Positions 8,934-17,733 of a DNA stretch of 64,000 nucleotides are shown here, in pieces. This stretch comes from Natrinema sp. HArc-T2 (GTDB taxonomy: Archaea; Halobacteriota; Halobacteria; Halobacteriales; Natrialbaceae), in NCBI RefSeq assembly GCF_041821085.1, contig NZ_JBGUAZ010000007.1:59463-123462 (forward strand). The letters are read 5' to 3'. Each line of letters begins with the position of its first letter. The first letter of the stretch is position 1. The translations under genes and the position numbers were made by a program. The notes beneath the pieces were generated by a model. The model did not search any database. It saw only the letters and a list, made by a program, of their open reading frames with translations, and was not told the origin of the DNA.

Positions 8934-9696
8934 GACACTGCTAGATTGAACCCTCCTGTTTGAGTGCTTCAACTGGCTGCTGATTGTCGAGTGCTTGATG
9001 ACTGCGGTGGTGATTGTAGTAGGCTGTGTAGGCAGTCAGCCAGCGCTCGGCGCTGGCCTGACTGCCGTTCCATGTTTCGTGGAACCGCTCGATTCGCATC
9101 GTATAGGTCTGAAAGAGCTTTTCAACGATGTTGCGGTCAGTATAGTTGAGATTGCCGCTGAGATTAGTTCGGGCAAGTGCAGTCAGGTAGCCCATGCCAT
9201 CAACGAGAAACACCGCGTCTGCGACGCGGTGTTTCTCTTTCAGTTCCTCTAAGAACTGTTCAGCGGGATCTCGGCCCCTGTGCTTCGAAAGTCGTGCATG
9301 GAGTACGACTTTCGAATCGACATCAATCGCAGCGTAGAGCCACGCTTTCTCTTCGTTCCCGAGTTGAATCTGTTTCTCATCGACCGCGACACGGTCTGGC
9401 TGTGCTGTGAAGTCTTGCTCGTAATAATCAGCGTAGGCTTGGTACCAGTGCTGAATCGTGGCTCGGCGTCGTTCGACGCCGAACCACTCACAGAGGTCTC
9501 GACACTCCGCTAACGAGGCTGCTCCAGCATGGGCAGCGCACGCCGGCCTGATCAGCCAGGCTGGCGTGCGCGTCCGATCACTATCCAAAAATTCCACATC
9601 AGAAGAACCCGTTACATCGACTTGGAGTTCTTCGAACAGCATGTTCCCACTTCCCTCGAAGAACTCCGCTCAGTTCAACCTCAATCTAGCAGTGCC
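8934..9696. mobile_element. IS6-like insertion sequence (about 760 bp)
   Basis: The left end CACTGCTAGATTGA (8936-8949) is repeated inverted at the right end (9681-9694), and one or two further bases outside also pair. A single transposase gene fills the element on the minus strand. No matching 8-bp target duplication is seen (left GAAATCTA, right CCTTCCCT). Confidence 0.8.
8941..9642 (-). CDS. IS6-family-like DDE transposase
   Basis: 233 aa. A short N-terminal helix-turn-helix part (residues 30-70) is followed by an RNase H-fold DDE domain: first Asp in RVAVDEKQIQL, AWLYAAIDVDSKVVLHARL, second Asp in VFLVDGMGYL, and Glu in RIERFHETWNGS. The HHRSHQALDNQQPVEAL tail is typical of short IS6/IS240-like transposases. 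All three catalytic residues are present and the frame is intact, so the element may be active. Confidence 0.85.
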   Translation of the reverse strand: MLFEELQVDVTGSSDVEFLDSDRTRTPAWLIRPACAAHAGAASLAECRDLCEWFGVERRRATIQHWYQAYADYYEQDFTAQPDRVAVDEKQIQLGNEEKAWLYAAIDVDSKVVLHARLSKHRGRDPAEQFLEELKEKHRVADAVFLVDGMGYLTALARTNLSGNLNYTDRNIVEKLFQTYTMRIERFHETWNGSQASAERWLTAYTAYYNHHRSHQALDNQQPVEALKQEGSI

Positions 9697-9744
9697 CCTT
9701 CCCTGTATGAATGATTTCCTAATCGTGTTCTCAGGAAGGTATTC

Positions 9745-10100
9745 GATTAGACTAGTTGGTTAGGCCATTTCATTAGACCATCCAGATGGTTTTTTCTCTT
9801 TTAGGATTATCGCGACATAGAACCAAACCATTCAGATAGGATAATCGGTTAGGCCAACTCAGTAGCCCATCTATAAAACTTCATTTTACGAGAGGCGTGT
9901 TAGTCAGTTTCAGACGCGGTCTGTTCTACATATGAGTGCTCAAAGAGGCAGCAGAAGCAGTCTTGGAACAGTATTCGGGAAGTCAGTTGGACAGAGACCG
10001 GTCAATTGAAGCCACCATGATCTATGCCGGCGTCTAGGTAAAGAGGTGTATTTAGGTAGACTAATCGGTTAGGCCAATCAATAAACCCACCTGGGAGGAC
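9745..10100. repeat. three related ~40-bp repeats upstream of parA (parS- or operator-like)
   Basis: Copies begin near 9745, 9840 and 10055. Each contains a GGTTAGGCCA core (9757-9767, 9847-9856, 10067-10076) preceded by TAGACTAGT or ATAATC, and followed about 10 bp later by AGTAGCCCA, AATAAACCCA or ATTAGACCA. Spacing is about 90 and 215 bp. The location directly upstream of a ParA gene suggests centromere sites or operators for the ParA partner. A partial copy of the same core lies at 62198-62217. Confidence 0.6.
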
Positions 10101-10139
10101 TAGCGAAAAACTATAATCAATCAGTTCATCCGATAATAC

Positions 10140-10991
10140 ATGCTTACTTATGCCACGTATTCGGAGGCTGGCGGCGTTGGAAAGACAACACTTGCTGCAT
10201 CACTCGCTGACGAACACACCCGCGTCGGTCGCAACGTCCTAACAGTCGACCTTGATCCACAGTACGGATCGCTGACTCACTTACTCGGCGTCGATGCCCC
10301 ACGCGACGATGGCGACGCAGACAACTTGGCTCGCCATTTGATCGACCGGCCGAAAGGAGACTTCAACGAACTCATCCTCGAGACTGATTTCGGGTTCGAT
10401 GTCGTCCCAAGCCACAACATGATGGAGCGACTCGGTGATCTCCTGACTCGAGCCGAGCAGATGGCCGCCGATCTCGACGAAGACTTTGATCCAACCGACC
10501 AGTTGCGACGTGCGCTCCTCGAAGCTGGCGTCCCCAGCGAGTATGACACAATCATCATCGATCCGCCAGCAACTGCGGGACCTCACCTCTACAACGCAGT
10601 GAACGCGACGCGATCGCTAGTGATCCCGATCGAACCGACGGGGAAAGGGATGCAAAGTATCTACGGCCTCGAAGAGCTCGTCGACGGCCTTGAAGGCACC
10701 ATCTCGAACGGCGATGAGCAGGTCGAGATCGGAGTCCTCGCGGGAGTCCCGAACGGCATCGGTCGAACAAGTGACCAACAGGAGTACCTCGAGGAAATCC
10801 GTAACCGCGGCTATCCAGCACCGGTCGCGATTCGTACTCGGGAGTCGCTATTCCAAGGCTGCTGGAAAGAGCAGTGTACTCCTCGCTACTACGTTGAGCA
10901 CCACCGTGGTCGGAAACGCGACCATGAGATGGAGACGCTCGAGAAGTTAGAGCAACTGGCTGCAGAGATCACAGAGGTCGGTGAACGATGA
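10140..10991 (+). CDS. parA: ParA/Soj family partition ATPase
   Basis: 283 aa. A deviant Walker A (SEAGGVGKTTLAASL, residues 8-22) opens the protein, followed by NVLTVDLDPQYGSLTHLLG (motif A') and YDTIIIDPPATAGPHL (Walker B). This is the standard layout of the type Ia-like partition ATPases that segregate low-copy replicons by forming gradients on the nucleoid. It overlaps the next gene by 4 bp, and the repeats upstream are the likely partition sites. Together with the nearby orc1 it marks a plasmid backbone. Confidence 0.9.
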   Translation: MLTYATYSEAGGVGKTTLAASLADEHTRVGRNVLTVDLDPQYGSLTHLLGVDAPRDDGDADNLARHLIDRPKGDFNELILETDFGFDVVPSHNMMERLGDLLTRAEQMAADLDEDFDPTDQLRRALLEAGVPSEYDTIIIDPPATAGPHLYNAVNATRSLVIPIEPTGKGMQSIYGLEELVDGLEGTISNGDEQVEIGVLAGVPNGIGRTSDQQEYLEEIRNRGYPAPVAIRTRESLFQGCWKEQCTPRYYVEHHRGRKRDHEMETLEKLEQLAAEITEVGER

Positions 10992-11437
10992 AGAAAGGTG
11001 CTGGCAGCGATCCGTTTAGCGATAACGTCGACAACACGGATGACCAGAACGAGAAGGAGGACGTCGACGACGTTGTCGATAATGCCCTCGAAGAGGAATC
11101 CGAGGATGAAACGGTCACTGACGATGCCGCTATCGAGGAAGTAGTCGAGGCTGCTAACGACGAAGTCGTGCCAGAGCTCCCTCAATCAGGCCGTGATGAT
11201 GGCGGTGTACCTTGGGTCTATACGCGGGACAACGTCAAGCAGGAGCGAGATATGGTCCAGTTCTATCTTCGTAGCGGCGTCCAGGATGTTGAGGGAGAAC
11301 TCGTTGACGCGGTCGAAGACGAACTCGGGACCAGCGTCTCGAAGACAGACGTTCGAGAGGCTGCGTATGTCGCTGCGATGCGGCGGCCAGAAATCGTCGC
11401 TAAAGAACTCGAACGCTGGGGCTTCGAGACCGAGTGA
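10988..11437 (+). CDS. probable ParA partner / DNA-binding protein, 149 aa
   Basis: The start overlaps the parA stop by 4 bp. The first 70 residues are extremely acidic and probably disordered. The C-terminal 75 residues (VPWVYTRDNVKQERDMVQF onward) form a compact helical domain with SVSKTDVREAAYVAAMRRP, resembling the small DNA-binding domains of haloarchaeal parA partners. By position it should bind the repeats upstream of parA. The role is inferred from context; no ParB CTPase motif is present. Confidence 0.6.
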   Translation: MKKGAGSDPFSDNVDNTDDQNEKEDVDDVVDNALEEESEDETVTDDAAIEEVVEAANDEVVPELPQSGRDDGGVPWVYTRDNVKQERDMVQFYLRSGVQDVEGELVDAVEDELGTSVSKTDVREAAYVAAMRRPEIVAKELERWGFETE

Positions 11438-11646
11438 AGATTTGGAGAGTCAGTCAGCGCAGCGTTAGTTTTTCGCGACGGATCAAGCCATCGTTATCCT
11501 ATTTTCGTGCTCTCAAGATTCGCGTATTGTTTGTCAGTCCAACAACCTTTGAAGACCCAGAGGGAGCACCTCGAGTTCACGAGTTCGACGCCGCACGAAT
11601 CAGTAGCCGATCCTAGGAGCAGCCATAGTGAAACCCATACGGATTT

Positions 11647-11985
11647 TCATTCGGATATTGGACCTCTGTAATCCCACTTGAGGCTACCACCCTTACGACT
11701 GACAACGTACTTGTACGGACCATGCAGTTTGCCACGCTGACATTTGCAGTTGTCTTTGCCACAACTTACCTTCTTGATCACTACGGTCCCTTCGCTCGAT
11801 TCTTTGACGGTTTCGATTGACTCGTCCTCTCCAGCGTCAATGTCCTCGGTGGCGATGTCCCGTCGATATGCGAGCAGTTCGTTGATCCAGTCTTGGAGAG
11901 CCTGCAAACTCTCGTCGTCTTGCTTTGGGACACCCTCGGCGAGGTACTGTGGAAGGGAATCGGGAGCATCAGGACGAGTTGGCAT
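11647..11985 (-). CDS. DUF6788-like small Cys-containing protein
   Basis: About 112 aa from the ATG at 11985 (an upstream ATG at 12000 is possible). The N-terminal half is a helix (LQALQDWINELLAYRRDIA); the C-terminal half has VSCGKDNCKCQRGKLHGPY, a three-cysteine knuckle followed by KYVVSRKGGSLKW, the recurring pattern of the DUF6788 family common in haloarchaea. Those proteins are often found near mobile and plasmid genes; function is unknown. It lies between the partition operon and the replication origin and is convergent with parA. Confidence 0.6.
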   Translation of the reverse strand: MPTRPDAPDSLPQYLAEGVPKQDDESLQALQDWINELLAYRRDIATEDIDAGEDESIETVKESSEGTVVIKKVSCGKDNCKCQRGKLHGPYKYVVSRKGGSLKWDYRGPISE

Positions 11986-12044
11986 TGTCTTACCAAACAA
12001 CAGAGGCAGTATCAGAATAAATGTTTGGTAAGACTGCGTTTGTC

Positions 12045-12445
12045 CCCTCCACTATTTCCGAAGCAATCGCCACTGAGAACACCTCAAGACAGAGAGTATT
12101 GGAGAATCTGATTGCATCGGAGATGGTGGTTTATCTATAATACACACCATTGTTTCCGAAGCTATAGACAGAGGAGCCTCAACCCCTCCACCAGTTCCGA
12201 AGCTTCGCGTAAGTTGTCGTGAGAATCTGTAAGTCGAATGTTAGCGGTGACGGTGAGGGTGCTGTATCCCCGATCTCAAGAAGCTGTGGAAGACAGTGAG
12301 TAGGGCAGGGTAGTTCACCTGGGGATACTCATTGAGAAGACCGGAACAGATCCGCAGTGAGTGAAAGGAGGACAACCCTCCACCGTTTCCGGAGCTTTTG
12401 CTAAGGGAGCGTTCCGAGAACCCTCACTCCACCGTTTCCGAAGCT
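12045..12445 (+). repeat. left group of origin-box-like repeats (five copies)
   Basis: Copies at 12045-12064, 12144-12163, 12184-12204, 12376-12396 and 12421-12445. Consensus CCTCCACCGTTTCCGAAGC, with the TTTCCGRAGC part most conserved. All point rightward toward the AT-rich core. The TTCC core with a C/G-rich flank resembles haloarchaeal ORB elements, although the exact sequence differs from the usual chromosomal one, suggesting a replicon-specific Orc1/ORB pair. Confidence 0.75.
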
Positions 12446-12656
12446 ATCTCAAACAAAGGAGGTGGTAGTACTAGAAAAGAGGTTTATATTACCGGAAGAT
12501 CCTATGATCCACATATCGTGAACTACTAGAAAGCAACATATAATATATCTATAGTGTAGTTGATCCGGCAGTGCGGTTACTGTTTTACTCACTTTCATTT
12601 AAATCTTGTTCTTCTAATAGACCCTCTCGGAAAGAGGGGGTCCCTTTTCAAACGAA

Positions 12657-12775
12657 AGCTCCGGAAACAGTGGAGTGAGGGTGTATTATAAAGTACAAGG
12701 GCTTAGGAAATGGTGGTGTAGGGCTGTTTTATAAGTATCTGAGCTTAGGACGCTTCGGAAGCTAAGGAAGCAGTG
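12657..12775 (-). repeat. right group of origin-box-like repeats (three copies, inverted)
   Basis: One well-conserved copy at 12657-12681 (AGCTCCGGAAACAGTGGAG on the plus strand) and two degenerate copies near 12701-12723 and 12760-12775. They face the left group. The last copy ends about 35 bp before the orc1 start, so Orc1 binding there could also repress its own gene; this is inference. Confidence 0.65.
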
Positions 12776-12808
12776 GCTTTATCATGTCATGTTGTATTGT
12801 AATCTCTC

Positions 12809-14065
12809 ATGGGGATGTTCCAGCGAGATCGTCAAGTGTTCGCGGATGCCGAACCGCTTGACGACTCGTATGAGCCTGAGGATATCCGTGAACGAGACGA
12901 GGAACTCGAGAAATACCAACGAGCTCTCCAACCGATCATCGATAACCGTCCGACATCGAACATCTTCCTGTACGGAAAGACGGGAACGGGAAAAACCGTC
13001 GCGACGAAATTTATGCTATCGCACTTGGAGAACGATGCTGCCGAGTACGATGATGTTGATCTCTCAACCGTCTGGGTCAGCTGTGAGAACCTGTCCTCGT
13101 CTTACCAGGTCGCAGTCGCACTCGTAAACGAGCTTCGTACAAGCCAGAACAGAGACCGCATCAGTACTACCGGCTATTCCCAGCAACGTGTCTTTGATAT
13201 CCTCTACGAAGAACTCGATGCACTCGGTGGTACCGTTGTCATTGTCCTCGACGAGATCGACAACATTGGAAACTCCGATGATATACTCTATGGACTTCCT
13301 CGAGCGCGGTCGAACGGTTATGTCGGCAACGTTCGCCCTGTGATCGTCGGTATCAGCAATGACTTCCAGTTCCGGGATAATCTCTCGCCGAAGGTCAAGG
13401 ACACACTCGCTGAAAAGGAAATCCTCTTTCCGCCATACGACGCGAACCAGTTGCGCTCGATTCTCGAACCACGCGCTGAAAAAGCGTTCTATGATGACAT
13501 CCTCGATGGAGACGTGGTTCCGCTTTGTGCAGCCTTTGCCGCTCAGGACACTGGATCGGCCCGACAGGCGATCCGTCTGCTTCGTGAAGCTGGAGAACTG
13601 GCTCAGGCTGAAGATGCCGATATCGTGACCGAGGAGCACGTCCGGGATGCTCAAGACGAACTCGAGAAGAACCAACTCTATGAAGGGATGCAAGAACTCA
13701 CGACACAGGGGCATGCAGTCCTCTGTGCACTCGCTTATCGCCAGGCGCTCAACGAAGTTCCTGTCCGATCTCGCGATCTTTACGAACGGTATGTGAAGAT
13801 CTGTGATAGACTTGATGCTGATAGTGTGAGCGAACGGCGTGTTCGCGATCACCTTTCAGATATGAATATGCTTGGCCTCATCAACGTCTATGAACGGAAC
13901 GAAGGGCTCTCAGCCGGTCGTTATCACGAGTATGAGCTTGATGTCCCGTTAAACGCAGTTCTCGAGGTTCTTCTCTCGACGAACCGGTTTGAAGAGGTGG
14001 CAGACATCATTCAGTCGATGGCTAATGACAACAATCTTCTTCAGTCAGATATCTCTGATTATTGA
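12809..14065 (+). CDS. orc1: Orc1/Cdc6 family replication initiator
   Basis: 418 aa. AAA+ domain with Walker A GKTGTGKTVATKF (56-68) and Walker B VIVLDEIDNI (near 143-152), followed by lid and sensor regions (VGISNDFQFRDNLSP; GSARQAIRLLREAGELA), and a C-terminal winged helix (about residues 305-400). It binds origin boxes and loads the MCM helicase. Its gene is bracketed by ORB-like repeats on both sides, so this is very likely a cognate initiator-origin pair. Start at ATG 12809; a second ATG at 12815 is equally possible. It may be the sole initiator of this replicon. Confidence 0.92.
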   Translation: MGMFQRDRQVFADAEPLDDSYEPEDIRERDEELEKYQRALQPIIDNRPTSNIFLYGKTGTGKTVATKFMLSHLENDAAEYDDVDLSTVWVSCENLSSSYQVAVALVNELRTSQNRDRISTTGYSQQRVFDILYEELDALGGTVVIVLDEIDNIGNSDDILYGLPRARSNGYVGNVRPVIVGISNDFQFRDNLSPKVKDTLAEKEILFPPYDANQLRSILEPRAEKAFYDDILDGDVVPLCAAFAAQDTGSARQAIRLLREAGELAQAEDADIVTEEHVRDAQDELEKNQLYEGMQELTTQGHAVLCALAYRQALNEVPVRSRDLYERYVKICDRLDADSVSERRVRDHLSDMNMLGLINVYERNEGLSAGRYHEYELDVPLNAVLEVLLSTNRFEEVADIIQSMANDNNLLQSDISDY

Positions 14066-14107
14066 GTCTGGAGCTTCGGTGATTGGAACAGTTCGGTAGT
14101 CGCTGAA

Positions 14108-14368
14108 AGCTCCGGAAACGACGGAGGGTCCGGGCTCGCTCAAGAGTTCTGGAGATCGCGGAGAGAGCTCCATTACGAATTGCGGTGGTTCATAAAAAAC
14201 TCTAGTAATAATTCTGCTCGGAAAAACTCAACCATCACTGATATTGGTCAGTCTCGTGACTATTGAATAAACAGATTGCATCGGCGACTGTTGTTTCGTC
14301 CAAATACCCCCTCCACCGTTTCCGAAGCTATAGACGGATTTTTCAACCTCGTTACAAGTTCCGAAGCT
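14108..14368. repeat. origin-box-like repeats downstream of orc1
   Basis: A minus-oriented copy at 14108-14129 (AGCTCCGGAAACGACGGAG) and two plus-oriented copies at 14309-14329 (CCTCCACCGTTTCCGAAGC) and near 14347-14368 (degenerate, AAGTTCCGAAGCT). They diverge from each other around an AT-rich stretch near 14190-14290. They may be auxiliary sites or part of a second unwinding element. Confidence 0.65.
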
Positions 14369-14560
14369 TGACCGTGGTTGTCGGCAGCCCTTCGCAGTGG
14401 TGTGATGAGCACTAATCCAGTTCATTGATAGTTCGCCAAGCATCAAACGTGAACCACGCTGAACGAACCGCCTTCCAGTGCTTCAAATGGCATTATATCG
14501 GCTCTGAGTCCATGTTCTGGGCTTTCTTCTATACTACCTGTAGACCCGAAATGTTCGATA

Positions 14561-14761
14561 TCATCGTTCGAGTACCTCAACATCTGGATTTGTACCCGTT
14601 GATCCGGCGACCGCTTTCGCACGCTCGAGTTCACGGATCTCTCGCTGAGCCTGTCGTTCGAGCAGTTCGTTCCGCCGACATCGTTCACGAGCCACGTCGT
14701 CGACGACGTCCTCGCCACCGATCGTGAAACGCTTGCCACGGTGATCGATCTGCTCGAGCAT
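14561..14761 (-). CDS. small charged helical protein, 66 aa
   Basis: Starts at ATG 14761, overlapping the stop of the zinc-finger gene upstream by one base (TGATG), which indicates coupling. The protein is short, with IDHRGKRFTIGGEDVVDDV followed by a charged helix RNELLERQAQREIRELERA. The pair of tiny proteins resembles plasmid-borne small gene clusters of haloarchaea. Function unknown; its neighbours suggest nucleic-acid binding. Confidence 0.5.
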   Translation of the reverse strand: MLEQIDHRGKRFTIGGEDVVDDVARERCRRNELLERQAQREIRELERAKAVAGSTGTNPDVEVLER

Positions 14762-14925
14762 CAGTACCGATCCTCGGCTTCGTCCACTGCAGCATCTCGA
14801 GCGTCCGCTTGGAGGTGCTCGTAGCGGACCTCGCAGCTGTCCGAACAGAACCGACCAGCATATCCTGCACGATCACGAGCAGGTTCCGAACACGTCGGCA
14901 TCCGGCACTCGTCGCGGTCAGTCAT
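14761..14925 (-). CDS. tiny zinc-finger protein, 54 aa
   Basis: Starts MTDRDECRMPTCSEPA. It has a C-x4-C pair at residues 7 and 12 and a C-x3-C pair at 27 and 31 (RFCSDSCEVRYEH), a compact treble-clef-like zinc site of the kind seen in haloarchaeal plasmid proteins. The tail is acidic. It is coupled to the 66-aa gene by a one-base overlap. Probably a small DNA- or protein-binding factor. Confidence 0.55.
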   Translation of the reverse strand: MTDRDECRMPTCSEPARDRAGYAGRFCSDSCEVRYEHLQADARDAAVDEAEDRY

Positions 14926-15083
14926 CTGGCGATTCCTCGGTTCAGGACCTGAGTCGTTTCAGTGGCTGTCGATGTGATTGCTATCTCTCTTTGTCTCATG
15001 GGTTGCTGCGGCGGACTCCTTTCGAGGCCCCGCACCCCTTTCGGGGGGTAGAAACCGTCTCGAGTGCCGAGATCACTCGACAG

Positions 15084-15644
15084 TCAGCGGCTGAACGTGC
15101 CATCCGGCGCAGGGACAAGTCCCGTGCGGATCTCGAGGTCGACACGCCGAAGATGTTTGCAGCCGTTGTCTGGCTGGCGCTGCTCGAAATCAGGACAGGT
15201 ACACGTTGTTGCCTCGATATCGACCTCGTAGGTAGCACCACTCTCACTCTCGACCTCGTAGATCGGGCCCATTGTCGCAAAGCGGACGTCCAACTTCTCG
15301 TTCAGTGCACGGCGCGTTCGTGGGTCGTCGATCGAGTATCCACTTGCCTCGAGTGCGGTCGGTGGCTGGGGGTTGTCACAGGGGGTGGTGAACTCGTCGC
15401 GATGGTTGCGCTCTTGGCCGCACTTTCTGCAACGCCAGTAGCGTGTCCGATACTCGTAGCCATCTGTGGGATTGAGTTCGTACGGTGTTGGTTCCATACC
15501 TGGCAGGCACTCGTCGATCGCGACGAGTTCGTGTCCGTTCAGTCGGGCAACGTCTCCTGGATAGCTGCGGTCTCGGTCGCTCGTATACTCGTTTGTCGGT
15601 CGGTCTCGATGCGAGTCGCTCTGGAGTGGTCGATCTGTACTCAT
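15084..15644 (-). CDS. SWIM zinc-finger domain protein
   Basis: 186 aa. A CxxC knuckle (RCRKCGQER, residues 72-75) lies in the middle, and a SWIM motif follows: C148-x-C150 in TTCTCPDFEQ and C162-x-H164 in NGCKHLRR. SWIM domains bind DNA or proteins and are common in haloarchaeal plasmid and transposon-linked proteins. The N-terminal 60 residues are polar and probably unstructured. It lies downstream of the replication region, on the opposite strand to orc1. Confidence 0.75.
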   Translation of the reverse strand: MSTDRPLQSDSHRDRPTNEYTSDRDRSYPGDVARLNGHELVAIDECLPGMEPTPYELNPTDGYEYRTRYWRCRKCGQERNHRDEFTTPCDNPQPPTALEASGYSIDDPRTRRALNEKLDVRFATMGPIYEVESESGATYEVDIEATTCTCPDFEQRQPDNGCKHLRRVDLEIRTGLVPAPDGTFSR

Positions 15645-15936
15645 TCGTGGCCTCGAGGCACACGAGTGTGCGCCTCACCCTCTCAGGCGCAGAAAAACTG
15701 GTTTGTCATGCTTGGTCGAACGACTACTGGTAGCGGATTGGCTCGTTGAGCAACGTCAAGGACTTCGTGAGAGCAGAGCCGTCAGCGCGCACTGAGTACG
15801 AATTCGATCCGCTACTGTGTTTGGTCGGCAGTCGAGCAACCGTTCACTTCTTCTTGGCTGAGCCAGACTGTCATGTCGTCACGTTTCTCGTGCTGTTTTA
15901 GTTTGAAATAATATATTAAGAGAGTGATATTCAACC

Positions 15937-16674
15937 TCAATTGTTTAGCCTTACAAACTCAGACAACATGTATATACAGAGATAGTATGTGTACTGTTTG
16001 TGTATATATACAGATACAATAACAACAAGCGATAACCCAATCGCGTAGAAGATAGCTATAATACAACTATTAACCCAATTTGACTCTGATATATATATTG
16101 GATCGTATGGGAGTAATCCAGTTTGTTGAAGTAATATTATGATGAGTGTAGAGAACCCAACAAAAAAACATGCCGTCACTAGGCTTCTGCATAACATGCG
16201 AACGCTGTGATGGATTTTTGCTGGAGAATTACCACCTGCCCATACTTGATTTAGCATATATTGATATGCCGCATTCATCGCTCCTTTATCAAAATCGTCC
16301 CCCTGCTTCATTCTATATGTTTGTCCATGGTCTAAATCCAAAGCAGTGTCCAAATGCGAAAGGGATTTATCCACTATTGCCCTGTCAATATCAGATTTGT
16401 TTCTAGCCCACAGAATCTCTTCATTTCGAATTATTTTTGTGAAGACATCTACTGAATCAGTTAGCCCTGCTGAACCTCCTATCAGTTCTCCAAGGCCGTT
16501 AAAAAACATTCCGAGAGTAAAGGAGACTACAGTCAGATAGATAACAAAGCCGGTTAGCTGTGGTGCTATCCCTGTAGGAAGAAAAGGGTAGAGAAGAGCA
16601 GAGGCAAAGACACCAGGGATTAGAACTCCAAAGAAGGTGAATTTATCAAATACACTGGACTGTGATAGGGACAT
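15937..16674 (-). CDS. AT-rich gene for a membrane protein, 245 aa
   Basis: Hydrophobic segments near residues 14-32, 38-62, 165-187 and 203-228 flank a soluble central domain (residues 70-155) with no known motif. It has clearly lower GC and different codon use (many ATA, TTA and AAA codons) from the rest of the window, as has the divergent aspartoacylase-like gene, so the pair was probably acquired together. Function unknown. Confidence 0.6.
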   Translation of the reverse strand: MSLSQSSVFDKFTFFGVLIPGVFASALLYPFLPTGIAPQLTGFVIYLTVVSFTLGMFFNGLGELIGGSAGLTDSVDVFTKIIRNEEILWARNKSDIDRAIVDKSLSHLDTALDLDHGQTYRMKQGDDFDKGAMNAAYQYMLNQVWAGGNSPAKIHHSVRMLCRSLVTACFFVGFSTLIIILLQQTGLLPYDPIYISESNWVNSCIIAIFYAIGLSLVVIVSVYIHKQYTYYLCIYMLSEFVRLNN

Positions 16675-16748
16675 GTTCCTACTATGTAGGGAATCCCAGT
16701 AAAACTCTTGATCCCTGGATTAGTGTTTTAAGTGTTCTGGGAGATTAC

Positions 16749-17546
16749 ATGCAGCAGACGAGTATGCAAGTGAGAGAGACTGCTACCAAACCAGCGGAAT
16801 TCTCAATTGTAGTTTGTCTTCATGGAGACGAGACAGGCCCAAAAGCAGGCGTTGAGAGATTATGGGAAAAAGAAGGAATAAATGATCTTCCGCTTAAATA
16901 TATAGTTGCTAATGAAAGAGCAATTGATAAAGACGTAAGATATATTGAAAACGACCTAAATAGGGCATTCCCAGGCGGAGATGAAAGTTCATACGAATCT
17001 CAATTAGCACAAAAGATATTAAATGAAGTTCGCGGGACTAAAGTGATCGATCTACATACGACTCATTCTGGCCAAGAACCATTTGCTGTTATTGGTCAAG
17101 TAAATTCCACTGTTAAAACATTAGCCTCAGCGACAGGATTAGATAAGGTTGTAGACCAAAGTATCTATGCATCAGGTGGATTGGTCCAGCACGTAGACGG
17201 GATCTCGGTTGAGTGTGGACAAGTAAACGACGAGGATGCATCTGATAATGCCTATGAAATCACTAAACAAATATTGACTAATTTTGATATATTTTCGGGA
17301 GACACTACAACTTCGAATCCAACAGTATATCAAGTATATGACTCTATCCCTCGACCAACTTGTGGTGAAATAGAGATCATTGCTGAGAATTTTACAAGGT
17401 TAGAGCCCGGTGATGGTATTTACAGGCATGATGGTGAACAATTCTCCTCTAATGAGGTATTTTGGCCCGTTTTACTCGCGAAAGAGGGATATGATGATAT
17501 TCTTGGATACAAGGCCAAACAGAGGGGATCACTTTCAGATTACTGA
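16749..17546 (+). CDS. succinylglutamate desuccinylase/aspartoacylase-type zinc hydrolase
   Basis: About 265 aa from ATG 16749, chosen because GGGAG lies 5 bp upstream. Zinc ligands are visible: H25 and E28 in VCLHGDETGPKAG, and H103 in IDLHTTHSGQ, with the substrate-binding stretch NERAIDKDVRYIENDLNRA between them. Family members remove acyl groups from amino acids (carboxypeptidase fold). The low GC matches the divergent membrane gene and suggests joint transfer. The exact substrate cannot be told from sequence. Confidence 0.75.
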   Translation: MQQTSMQVRETATKPAEFSIVVCLHGDETGPKAGVERLWEKEGINDLPLKYIVANERAIDKDVRYIENDLNRAFPGGDESSYESQLAQKILNEVRGTKVIDLHTTHSGQEPFAVIGQVNSTVKTLASATGLDKVVDQSIYASGGLVQHVDGISVECGQVNDEDASDNAYEITKQILTNFDIFSGDTTTSNPTVYQVYDSIPRPTCGEIEIIAENFTRLEPGDGIYRHDGEQFSSNEVFWPVLLAKEGYDDILGYKAKQRGSLSDY

Positions 17547-17733
17547 CTTGAGGATAACATAGAAATTCACTCTTTGATGGTGGCACGATCCCTCGTGCCG
17601 TCGTTGACGACCCGAGTTATTTTCCCGCTGTTTGCGAGTATGAAACAGTCTGGGAATGATCTCTGATCGCTGAGCTGCCGAGTCGCTATCAAATGGTCAA
17701 ACGTATTTGTGCGTAGGGGTGGCAGCGTTCTGT

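Larger units (their letters stand above)
12001..12808. other. putative replication origin upstream of orc1
   Basis: An 800-bp non-coding region with two oppositely oriented groups of a 19-20-bp repeat (five copies at 12045-12445, three at 12657-12775) around an AT-rich core near 12480-12610. This is the classical haloarchaeal layout: inverted origin recognition boxes around a duplex-unwinding element next to an orc1/cdc6 gene. A perfect small stem-loop (ACCCTCT pairing with AGAGGG, 12621-12640) also lies in the core's right half. Confidence 0.75.

Noticed and set aside
13064..13852. Minus-strand frame of 262 codons opposite orc1
   Set aside because: No domain and unlikely composition; it lies fully inside the orc1 gene.
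14991..15749. Plus-strand frame of 252 codons opposite the SWIM protein
   Set aside because: Composition rich in Val, Arg and Cys, without the acidic bias; the opposite strand has an intact SWIM motif.
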